From: Amblyomma americanum
Lineage: Eukaryota > Arthropoda > Arachnida > Ixodida > Ixodidae
Assembly: GCF_052857255.1 (NCBI RefSeq)
Contig: NC_135497.1
Coordinates: 192,480,530 to 192,544,529, forward strand
Reading direction: 5' to 3'
Length of the DNA stretch: 64,000 nt
In this document: one piece after another, positions 23,939-34,200 of the stretch
Layout of the letters: every line of letters starts with the position of its first letter
How positions within the stretch are numbered: position 1 is the stretch's first letter
Made by a program: the position numbers and the translations under genes
Notes under the pieces: model-generated
Databases searched by the model: none
Seen by the model: the letters and a program-made list of their open reading frames with translations, nothing else
What the model was told of the DNA's origin: nothing

Positions 23939-24930
23939 CTACACCCACTGCAGGGCAAAGGCCTCTCCCATGTCTCTCCAATTAACCCTATCCTTTGCCA
24001 GCTGCATCCACCCTTTGCCTGCAAACTTCTTAATCTCATCCGCCCATCTAACCTTCTGCCGCCCCCTGCTACGCTTACTTTCTCTTGGAACCCACTCCGT
24101 TACCCTTAAAGACCAGCGGTTATCTTGCCTTCGCATTACATGCCCTGCCCAAGCCCATTTCTTTCTCTTGATTTCGACTAGGATGTCATTAACCCGTGTT
24201 TGTTCCCTCACCCACTCTGCCCGCTTCCTATCTCTTAACGTTACACCTATCATTTTTCTTTCCATGGCTCGCTGCGTTGTCCTTAACTTAAGCTGAACTC
24301 TTTTCGTTAGCCTCCACGTTTCTGCCCCGTAGGTGAGTACCGGTAAGATTATGCTGTTGTACACTTTCCTCTTGAGGGAAATTGGTAAACTGCCACTCAT
24401 GATCTGCGAGAATTTGCCATATGCGCTCCACCCTATTCTTATCCTTCTAGTTATCTCCCTCTCATGATCCGGATCAGCTGTCACTACCTGCCCTAAGTAG
24501 ACGTATTCCGTCACCATTTCTAGGCTCTCGCTGCCAATTGTGAACTGTTGTTCCCTTGCTAGGCTGTTGAACATTACCTTGGTTTTCTGCATGTTAATTT
24601 TTAGACCCATCGATCTGCTCTGCCTGTCTAACTCGTTGATCATGATTTGCAGTTCGCCTCCTGAGTGACTCAGCAAGGCAATGTCATCAGCAAATCTCAG
24701 ATTATTTAGGTATTCTCCATTTATTCTTATTCCCAACTGTTCCCAATTCAGGCCTCGAAATACCTCCTGCAAACATGCGGTGAACAGCATTGGCGAGATC
24801 GTGTCTCCTTGCCTGACGCCCTTCCTTATTGGAATTTTATTGCTGACTTTATGGAGGACTATAGTAGCTGTGCAGTTGCTATATATATCTTCCAGTATAT
24901 CTTCCAGTATCTTCCAGTACATCTTCCAGT
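23939..24930 (-). pseudogene. RTE reverse transcriptase, C-terminal half
   Basis: The frame is open from the junction to the stop. It contains GVRQGDTISPMLF (motif B), RFADDIALL (catalytic motif C, the FADD variant of YxDD), LKINMQKTKVMFN, YLGQVV, SIILPVLTYGAETW and a tail with WAGHVMRRQDNRWS and SRGRQKVRWADEI. As I recall, this tail is typical of RTE/BovB-like (CFDP2-like) elements. Without motif A, which lies on the opposite strand, it cannot form an active enzyme. Confidence 0.88.
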
Positions 24931-24931
24931 C

Positions 24932-25004
24932 AGGCAGCGATGGCGTAGAGGTAGAACATCCGCCTCGCGTGCAAGAGGACCGGGGTTCAAATCCTGGTGC
25001 CGCG
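24932..25004 (+). repeat. tRNA-like module at the 5' end of the RTE
   Basis: Seventy-odd bases fold like a tRNA on inspection: an A-box-like TGGCGTAGAGGTAGA, an anticodon-arm stretch CCTCGCGTGCAAGAGG and a B-box-like GGTTCAAATCC. The acceptor stem pairs only in part, so I do not call a tRNA gene. It joins directly to the RTE leader and may be an internal Pol III-type promoter or a captured tRNA/SINE sequence. Confidence 0.6.
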
Positions 25005-25086
25005 CAATTCTCCACCGGGTTTAAAAAAAAAAAAACCGCGTGTCGATGGAATTGCATAACTAGGCCTGGAGTGCGGCCTTATCTCG

Positions 25087-27161
25087 GTGACCAGAACCGA
25101 CAACGCACTCTCTCTCCAGAACAGGATTTGGCCACCCTGGTGTAGTACTTGGCCACAACCTTCAATGATCAAACCAATTAACCCTCGGCCCTCAGTCCCC
25201 AGCGGCTGCAGAGCAACTGACCACGGCGGCGGTCAGACCTGTGACGCAGCGGAGGGTGCTAAGAATCTCTGGCTCCGGACAGGCCGCCATTGGAATCTGA
25301 ACCTGGCAACGTTTAACGCTAGAACTTTAGCTAGTGAGGCTAGCCTAGCAGTGCTGTTCGAGGAACTAGCGGGAATTAAATGGGATGTGATAGGGCTTAG
25401 CGAAGTTAGGAGGACCGGTGAGGCGTATACAGTACTAAAGGACGGACACATACTGTGCTATCGCGGGTTAGAGGATAGACGAGAACTAGGTGTGGGTTTC
25501 CTCATTAATAAGGATATAGCTGGCAACGTAGAGGAGTTCTACAGTATTAACGAGAGGGTAGCAGCTATAGTAATTAGGCTGAATAGGAGGTACAAGCTGA
25601 AAGTGGTGCAGGCCTACGCACCCACATCCAGCCATGATGACCAGGCCGTTGAAAGCTTCTATGAGGACGTAGAATCAGCAATGAATAAAGTAAAATCACA
25701 GTACACTGTACTGATGGGTGACTTCAATGCGAAGGTGGGCAAGAAGCAGGCTGACGACCACGCGGTAGGTGACTATGGGATAGGCTCTAGAAATAGCAGG
25801 GGAGAGTTATTAGTCGAATTCGCGGATAGAAATAATTTACGGATCATGAATACCTTCTTCCGCAAACGAGAAAACAGGAAGTGGACCTGGAAGAGCCCCA
25901 ATGGTGAGATTAAAAATGAAATCGACTTCATACTATGCACTAAACCTGGCATCATTAAGGATGTGGCCGTACTCGGAAGGGTGCGTTGCAGCGACCATAG
26001 AATGGTAAGGTCTAGAATTAGCTTAGACTTGAAGAGGGAACGGAAGAAGCTAGCGAAGAAGAAGACCATTAACGAGTTAGCCGTAAGAGGGAAAGCACAG
26101 GAGTTTAGGATAGCGCTGCAAAACAGATACTCGGCTTTAACTGAGGAAGATGATCTTGATGTTCATTCAATGCACGACAACCTGACATCAATAATTACGG
26201 AGTGCGCAGTAGAAGTAGGCGGTAGGACAGTTCGAAAAGATACCGGGAAGCTATCTCAGGTGACGAAAGATCTGATTAAGAAGCGCCAAAACATGAAGGC
26301 ATCTAACACTACCGATAGAATAGAACTAACGGAGCTATCAAAGTTAATAAATAAGCGCAAGGTAGCCGACATAAGGAAGTTTAATATGGAGAGAATCGAG
26401 CATGCTATAAAGAACGGAGGTAGCCTAAAAACAGTGAAGAGGAAACTAGGCATAGGTAAAAACCAGATGTATGCATTAAGAGACAAGCAGGGCAATGTCA
26501 TTAGCAATATGGATAAGATAGTTAACGTAGCCGAAGAGTTCTACACAGACCTGTACAGTAGCCAATGTAATCAGAGCGCTAATGAGAAAGACAGCAGTGC
26601 ACAGCAATGCGTCATCCCGCCAGTAACGAAAGATGAAGTAAAGAAAGCCTTAGAAGCAATGAAAAGGGGAAAAGCAGCTGGGGAGGATCAGGTAACAGCA
26701 GATCTGTTGAAGGATGGAGGGGACATCGTGCTAGAGAAACTAGCCACCCTGTATACGCAATGCCTTATGACCTCGACTGTACCAGAAGCTTGGAAGAATG
26801 CAAACATTATCTTAATTCATAAGAAGGGAGACGCCAAGGACTTGAAAAATTACAGGCCGATCAGCTTACTATCCGTTGCCTACAAAGTATTTACTAAGGT
26901 AATCGGTAATAGAGTCAGGGCAACGTTAGACTTTAATCAACCAAATAATCAGGCAGGCTTTCGTAAAGGATATTCTACAATAGATCATATTCACACTATC
27001 AATCAGGTGATAGAGAAATGCGCAGAATATAACCAACCTCTATATATAGCTTTCATTGATTACGAGAAAGCATTCGACTCAGTGGAAACCTCAGCAGTCA
27101 TACAGGCATTGCGTAATCAGGGGGTAGAAGAGCCTTATGTCAAAATACTGGAAGATATATA
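25087..27161 (+). pseudogene. RTE endonuclease and reverse transcriptase, N-terminal half
   Basis: A long open frame covers the apurinic-type endonuclease and the first half of the RT. Endonuclease motifs are TFNARTL, GLSEVRR, YAPTS, MGDFNAKVG, NEIDFIL and CSDHRMV, so all expected catalytic residues appear kept. RT motifs are KNYRPISLLSVAYKVF, QAGFRKGYSTIDHI and AFIDYEKAFDSV (motif A). The frame ends at YVKILEDIY, where the element breaks, and reads a few codons into flanking DNA before a stop. The first methionine is not fixed; the leader before about 25290 may be noncoding. Confidence 0.9.
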
Positions 27162-27172
27162 TAGACGGGGAT

Positions 27173-27643
27173 GATGCAGCAATTAATGTCTTACTTGCTT
27201 TCGTTCTCTGTCCACAGAGAGTCCCTCTATGGAATAGTTATTTCACACCGGCGGACGTGTAGCCGGCGGTTGGCTCTGTCTGCAGTCCATCTTAACGCCG
27301 AAACAAGTATTCCGGCCAACAGGAGGTAAAGACAAGCAAACAAAACAAAAAGAGAGTGCCAAGGAAGAATATGGACCATGCCTGCGGCACCTGCGACGCC
27401 TGCTCTGGCTATGCACCGGGATGCGCTCTATATGCCACTTGTTTACGGTCACGGACTGGAGCTGTGCTGACAGCAGACAACTATGACAATGAACTGCAAT
27501 CAACGTGCGCATCGCCTGTGAACGTCCACCAAAGATAACACTGAGCATGGTCCGAGAGCCCAAAGGGCGAAATCTCGGACCGGTGCCATAAGGAGACGCT
27601 TCACGACTGTTAGCGCACGGGACACGTGCTCGCTTTAGTGGCG
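27173..27643 (-). other. 3' flank of the M13-like gene
   Basis: These 470 bases separate the M13-like stop codon from the RTE insertion. I see no AATAAA on the minus strand here. Either a variant signal is used or the RTE landed within the 3' UTR. Confidence 0.4.
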
Positions 27644-28209
27644 TCATTTGAAAAGGACTGCGCACGCGTCATCCTTCCACATGGTGTCCGGCGGGCCGCA
27701 GAAAAAAGCGTTGTGGAACAGCATCATCTCGGCCAGCGGCCGGTTGCATGCCTCTCTACCACCCGGCCGACCGCAGTGCTGGAGACACCAGGCGGCGAAC
27801 AGAGACCGGATGCCACGCAGGCCCCTCGGCAGCCCCTGGACCCCCTGTCGATGGTGTTGCTCCTCAGAATCTTGCACAGCCGACGCCAGAGCCATGAGCG
27901 ACAGAAAGCTGTGCATGACGCGCCGCTGCGCGGGCCGCAGTTCGGGTAACGTTATACGGCGGCCCAGGTGACAGCGGACCTGAACGGCGAACTCCTGGCG
28001 CGACTCGCTGTCCCACTCATCATACTCCTGGAAGAGCAGCGAGGCCAAGGCATCGGCAGCCACGGCACCAGCGACGGCCAGGCGGAGTGCCAGCGGCCCC
28101 TCATCGCCGAAGGACGGCAACGCAGACGCTTCGGGCAGCAGCTCGAAGTCGGCGCTCAGGGGGCGTGTTCTGTAATACGGCGACTCCGCTGCGAATCCCT
28201 TGTCCTCGT
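27644..28209 (-). CDS. M13-like gene, exon 4: degenerate catalytic lobe and stop
   Basis: The acceptor ends TTTCGTGACAG. The first two bases complete a Tyr codon. The exon encodes residues 529-716, with SPYYRTRPLSADFELLPEAS where active enzymes have NAxY...I.FPA. AGAVAADALASLLF stands in place of the HExxH helix, followed by EWDSESRQEF, a TLPELRPA remnant of the ExxxD helix, LFAAWCLQHCG and the tail CGPPDTMWKDDACAVLFK. Introns usually found in this lobe are absent. Confidence 0.9.
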
Positions 28210-31200
28210 CTGTCACGAAAGAGGGGCGGACAAAGTGACCATCAGTGGAGTTCTAGAAACTTCTCATTATACCGGGTGTCAAACCTAAATTGAGCCAAGG
28301 GTTAAAAAATAAATTATTGGAGAAAGGCGAATGAAACCAGTTGCATATTGGTGACAGCCATCTTTCGCACCACAGGAAATTTTTTGTTTCGCAATTAATT
28401 CATAGTTAAATTAAGTTTATTTATCTAAATAAATAAATATTGACTTTAGACAACAAATTGCATTTGAAGAGTTGTCGAGCACCTTCAGAAACCCCCATTC
28501 CATCACTTATGATAAGGAAACCCTCACGTGTGTCTTTTTTTCCCAGTTCGAAAGGAAGCCCGAGAAATACAAAATAACCCACGTGACTAACTCACTTGCG
28601 CGCCAGTATCGTGCTGCTCTCAAGCGTGGTTTGAGCAAACGAAGTCACCTGCAGCCTTGACTCGACGGCCCCGCACCAGCGGCAGGCCAATGTGTAGGCG
28701 GTGTTTTCTCGTCTGAGCACAGGTGCGAGTTGCCGCCGCCAGCATATCGGCCTGCCACTGGTGCGGGGCCGTCGAGTCAAGGCTGCAGGTGATTTCGTTT
28801 TCTCAAACCAAGCTTGAGAGCAGCACGATATTGGCGCGCAAGTGCGTTAGTCAAGTGGGTTATTTTGTATTTCTCGGGCTTCCTTTGGAACTGGGAAAAA
28901 AAGACACACGTGAGGGTTTCCTTATCGTAAATGATGGAATGGGGGTTTCTGAAGGTGCTCGACAACTCTTCAAGTGCACTTTGTTGTCTAAATTCAATAT
29001 TTATTCATTTAGATAATTAAACGTAATTAAACTAATAATTAATTGCAAAACAAAAAATTGCCTGTGGTGCGCAAGATGGCTGTCAGCAATATGCAACCGG
29101 TTTCATTCGCCTGTCTCTAAAAATTCATATTTTAACCCTTGGCTCAAGTTAGCTGGGACACCCGGCATAAAAAAGTGTCTACGACGGCACTGGTCCGAAT
29201 TAAGTGCTCTTCTACAAGCCACGACAGTCTGAGCTATAGCTACAAGTTTCAAAATGGCCACACAGCATATCATCTTATCCTGGTTGCCATGCGCGTGTCC
29301 TCGCGACCGTTTCCGACTAACCAAGACTGGAAGCCACGTGCTAAATTGTTGCGACTAACGGCTTCCTGCGGCTGAGGCCTCGTGGACCAACTAAGACCAA
29401 TTCATTTTTGGAGGCTCGTGTTCGTCGACATATGGCTTACATTCATTTTAACCACGGTGAAATACCTGCTGTTTCAAATTATCTGGCTCAGACTTAAAAA
29501 AAAGCATGAAAGATGCTTCGCTGTGGTCTGTGCTGGTGGATTGCGCGCGAATATTTACGTGATAAAATGTATTAGCATACGATTAACTAGCTATAATTAA
29601 CTAATCTTTTTATGTTTCGTTATGGCAGAATTTTATACATCGAAAATGAAAGGCGTCATCATCTAAGGCGAGCTGTTTTTAAGACGGCGTAATCGGCTTT
29701 GTGGTTCCAGAGTTCCATCATGGAAAAGACATTTAAATTCTCGGTAACCTGGCTTTCCCACGCTGCCAACTGATCAAATGGTGTCGTTAAAATTTTAGTA
29801 CAGGAAATCATTATGGAGTAAATGTGTTTTATGGCGTAGAAGATGCTGACATGGTTTCTGTGACGACACATGTAGCAATCCCTTTTGGTGAATGTGCAGC
29901 ATGGGGAAACTAACTTAAGTGGCCTCACTTTCGATTTCGCAATAATATTTTGCCCGGAAACGAAAAAAGTATAAGGTTGATTAGTAATTTTTTGTTAGTT
30001 AATCGTCTTTTAACTTCACTTTATCACGTAAATAATGTCCGCCTTGCCGTACTCTCGACATGCATAAACCGCACCGACGTATCTTCAACGAATTTTAAAA
30101 GAAAAAAAATTGTATGGAATAATTTCAAACATCAATTGTAATGTTGCCCCACTCAGAAGGAACCAAATATTAATTATTTCGTCTAAATCTCTTGCTTGTT
30201 CGCATTCAAACTTCGCACAGAGGTGGCGTTTGGCGGTAATTGTTTTTTTATGCTGCGTGTGGGTCAAGTAATTTCCTGATATGTGAGAATTTATCAGATG
30301 TCCGGGTCTTATGTGGCTATGCTGGACTACAGCCGTACTAACAGCATCAGATCTTGTCGGCGGCGGATTAACGAAAGCAGAAGAACGCGAGACGCAAAAT
30401 GAAGAGTGCTCCCTAACCCTCCTTGAGTGAGAGGTGGCGCTGCTGGAACTGCTGCTGTGAAGCGTCTTTTTTCATTCGGCGTCGCCGGTTATGATGCGGA
30501 CTTCTGGTTAATTCTCACTAAATCAGGCAAGTACCCGACCCAGACGTTATATAAAACGAAAATTATCAGCAAATGCCACGTCTGTGCGAAATTTGAGTGC
30601 GAACAAACCGAGAGAAGCGTCTTTTGGTTCTCTCCGAGCGACGCAACAGTAGTTTTCAACGTGAACTGAACGCGGTGGGGTGTCCCATACTGGATTTTTT
30701 TTCCACAGCTTCCTTGCACAGGCAATGCACTCGGTGGAGCGATTACCAAATGAGGGCACTTACACTAGATGGCCAGTGCTTACATGCTGCCTGTTCCTCA
30801 CCAAATGCAACATGCTCTCGACACCCCCCAGGGACGGCCTGAAACAATTATAACCTCCTTTTTTTGTCTTCCTTTTCCCCATTTCTTATCGCAGCGTCAT
30901 CCCCCCCCCCCACACACACACGTGCGCACGCACGCACTTCGCCCGGTCCCCATCTCAGAAAAGATAAAAGAGTGGAATCCCGAGTAAACTTCTGGAGGTC
31001 AACGTTGTGGACGTAATACCCGCCTGTTCTGCGTGCATCGACATGCAAGGGCTGATACTCATTGCACGGCGAGTTAAGTTCCTAGAGCAGCTTATCCAGG
31101 AAGATTTTACCTTTCTAGCCTTCTCTTGGCAAAAATACAAACTTACAAAGCACCCATGCGATAGAGTGCTACGTCGGCACCGCTTTGCGCACAACGCGCT

Positions 31201-34200
31201 TCTTTCCGAGCTAGCATAGAACTCACAGTGAACGCGGGCTTCTTCGTGTTCTTCCGCGGAGAGAACGACATGGCTGTCCTTGAGGCGAGCAAGCATTGCC
31301 AGGGCGACGCGCCTCCAGTTCTCGATGAAGCTGCCCGTCATGTCGCCGTACTCGGCGTACGTTTCCTCGAGTCTTGCCGGCTTGCAGGCCTCCAGAATAC
31401 CGAACACCAGGCCAGAATCGTTTCTGTAATCCGGCACGTGGAACGCTGGCTTGAACCACGCATTTTTCTTGAAGACTGAGACGAAGCCGGCGTACACAAG
31501 TGGCAACAGGTTCTCAATGTTCGCGACGACATCCTTGTGGAATGATCGCAGAACGGTTTGGCAGGTGAACGCCTCACCCATGGCGCTACGAACTACGCGA
31601 AAACAGAAGCGAGATCGTTCCGCAGTGGCGCGCGCCGAATTTCCGTAGCGACTGACGAAGGATGCTGCATCGAAGACTGGAATGTGCGTCGCCATTACGA
31701 ACCACCTCAGGTACTGCTGCGCGGCTACAGGTCCCAGTTTAGTAGGGAGAGCGAAGTACTCTTTCAGAAAAGCAGGTCTGTGAAAGCGGTACCTTATGTG
31801 CCGGCTTGCCAAGCCGCAACACGATTCCAGCAGGTCTGCCCACTCTGCCTCCGAGACGAACGGCAGTACCTCGCTCCGGTTGCTTGTGACACCCACCTGG
31901 CCACTTTGCCTGAGTGCCTTGATAAGCTCGCTGCGCGTCGTCTGGTGCAATGCGTACAGTTCGTCGGCGGGAATCGCGGCGGCCTCTTTGTTTTCCAGGT
32001 ACTCGCGCACATAGTGGTACACCTGGTCGAAGTGTTCGCGCACCTCTGCTCTCCTGAGCGAGGCGTGCTCAAGGAAAGCACGGCTGGGACGCATATAGAG
32101 GAGGAGAGTGCCTGAGGGATCTTGAACGTCGCCTAAGGTGCGTTGACCTTTGGAGAGAGAAACTTGCACCATCGTCTCGAGCCGCACCCGGGTGTTTAGG
32201 AATAGCGTGGCGTTCAATAGTTCGGAATACTGCGTCCAGGCCGGGGAGAAGAGGCCCGCTTCGGCGAGCGCCTGCTGAAGTCTGTGTGCTTCGCTTGAAT
32301 TCTGGGCAACAATCTTCTCGCACGACTGAAAGAACGTGGCCGCCTTCTGCTGAGCGGTTTGGCCTTCGGTGGGGACTTGTTTTCTGTTGCTTTCAATGAC
32401 GGAAACTCTGAACCTGTGCTGCCACCTGTGATGAAGCGTTTCCTGCAACGTACACAACAGATAAGTGCTTCAGGCCCTTGGCACGGATGAGGCGTAATGG
32501 AGCGGTGTTCACTGCAAAATTAGAGACGAATCTCCTTTTCAAAAAGTTTTAAAAAATGGAGCTCGAATTTTACAGGCCAGTCATCGAATAAGTACGGATA
32601 CAGTACATTTTCAGCAAGAATGGTTTACGTGGCGCAAATCTGAAGCGAAACAATTTTTTTTTTGTAAATTTCCGCTGCTAGTTCAATAGACAGCTTGGAG
32701 GAACACCGTGCCTCGTTCAGACCTTCAGCATGGAACATTTTGTGCTTTGCCTATCCTCCCAATGAATTCTTCTGAACTAGTGTTCCTGTATATGCTGGAG
32801 CATATACAGGAGCATATACAGGAACACTGTTCTGAACTAGTACGATCTTGTCCAAGCGGCGCCTAAAGTTAATGGAACGCAGTGCCGGAATTCAGGTGCG
32901 CTGCCGCTGACCTCTTGGAACTGGAAATACATACCCCGCTAATGTGTGCACTTTTCGGCACCGCATTTGTGGGTCACCACAGCTGTTGATTTTTTAATAT
33001 ATTGGTGGGAATCGAGTACTTGGGATTTAAATTATAACTGAAAAACTGTCAATTTCTTCTTTGCAGTTGCTCTGGAACTATTGCAAGGTAAAAAAAAAAT
33101 TCCTAAAATCCGTGCTAAGTCCGGACTACTCTGACGCAGGAATGCATGCGTACAGCGCTGTGTTTTGTAGCTTGCGATGCTGTTCCTGTTCTCACTTTTC
33201 GTGCTTACTCGAAGCTCTTGCCGACTGTAGGTGAAGCCGATCCGATGTCGACGGCATTACCTCGTCCGCGTGACGCACAAAATAGCTTCAGCTAACTCTC
33301 GTATGTTCACAGAGACAGCCAGCAAGCGTTCTGCTCGGATGCGAGTCTCAATTGATCTTCCTCGAGCGCCCTGAGAAACTCTTTTTCGCGTCTTATAACC
33401 CCTTCTTTGTGAGTCGGCTTCCCTCGTTTCCCTACCGCACACTCTTGCCTATTGTTCTTGGCGCCAGTGACGCAGGAGCGCATCGTGCATGTGAGACTCC
33501 TGGCGAATTCCCTGCTTCAAACCATCCGAGCTTTACTCAAACGGCATAGTGCTGCCATCTGTGAAATGTCGCCCGAACCACCAGCAAAATGCAACCATTG
33601 ACAGCTTTGCGGAGATAGCTGCGTGGTTAAAGGGGTCCGTCAAGCAGGCTCCTAAATGCGCATCAGAAGGCATGTATTCGAATCCCAAACAGACCGACAG
33701 TTTTCTTCGGTCTAATTTCCTGAGTTGTGAAGTGGCGAGTACGGACAGGCGGGCGGACGGACCGCCAAATGTGCGGACATGGAGAGGCGAAGATGCAGAC
33801 ATAAAATGCATTCCTGCATTGAAAACTTTATTCAACGATTACGACGGAAAATAGCCCTAAAAGACAAAACGGAGAATTGATGAGGACAGGACAAAGGCAA
33901 AACTCTCAACTGAGCTTTACTGAAACTCATTTTCGCCGCCGAAACCGAAAAATAAAAACGAAAGGAAATGTATCCCCTTTGCCAAAAGTAACCGAGCAAC
34001 AGGTTTTCGCTTCTGAGCCATATAACTAAGCCTTTCCGGCACCCCTAAAGACTGAAAAGTATCAATACGTGATAACAGGGGTTCACCTGACTTTACACAG
34101 ATTCATCGCTTAAGGGCTGCCATAAATGCTTCGCTACGAGGCTAAGAAACAAACCACCGTTGCCCGGTTACTTTTTGCAAAGACGGTACGTTACAGTGTG

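Larger units (their letters stand above)
23910..27161. mobile_element. Full-length RTE-clade LINE with internal 5' inversion (twin priming)
   Basis: The 3252-bp unit is flanked by the 11-bp target duplication TAGACGGGGAT (23899-23909 and 27162-27172). The left part, on the minus strand, is the 3' half: RT motifs B to the C-terminus, ending in a (GAT)n tail at 23908-23931. The right part, on the plus strand, is the 5' half: a tRNA-like leader, endonuclease, and RT up to motif A. The element's own 5' end faces the break in its RT, which is the arrangement left by twin-primed reverse transcription. Both halves keep long open frames, so the insertion looks young. Confidence 0.9.

Noticed and set aside
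24932..25004. Functional tRNA gene
   Set aside because: A and B boxes are present, but the acceptor stem pairs poorly and the sequence runs without a break into the RTE leader.
27644..28209. M13-like exon 4 as a stray processed pseudogene
   Set aside because: Its acceptor, phase and length fit exon 3 exactly, giving a closed 716-residue frame, and it has no poly(A) or target duplication.
31558..32115. Plus-strand open frame of 185 residues
   Set aside because: It lies antisense to M13-like exon 3 and is a composition shadow of that exon.
33606..33695. tRNA gene or SINE
   Set aside because: A-box-like and B-box-like words are present, but spacing is odd, stems do not pair and no known tail follows.
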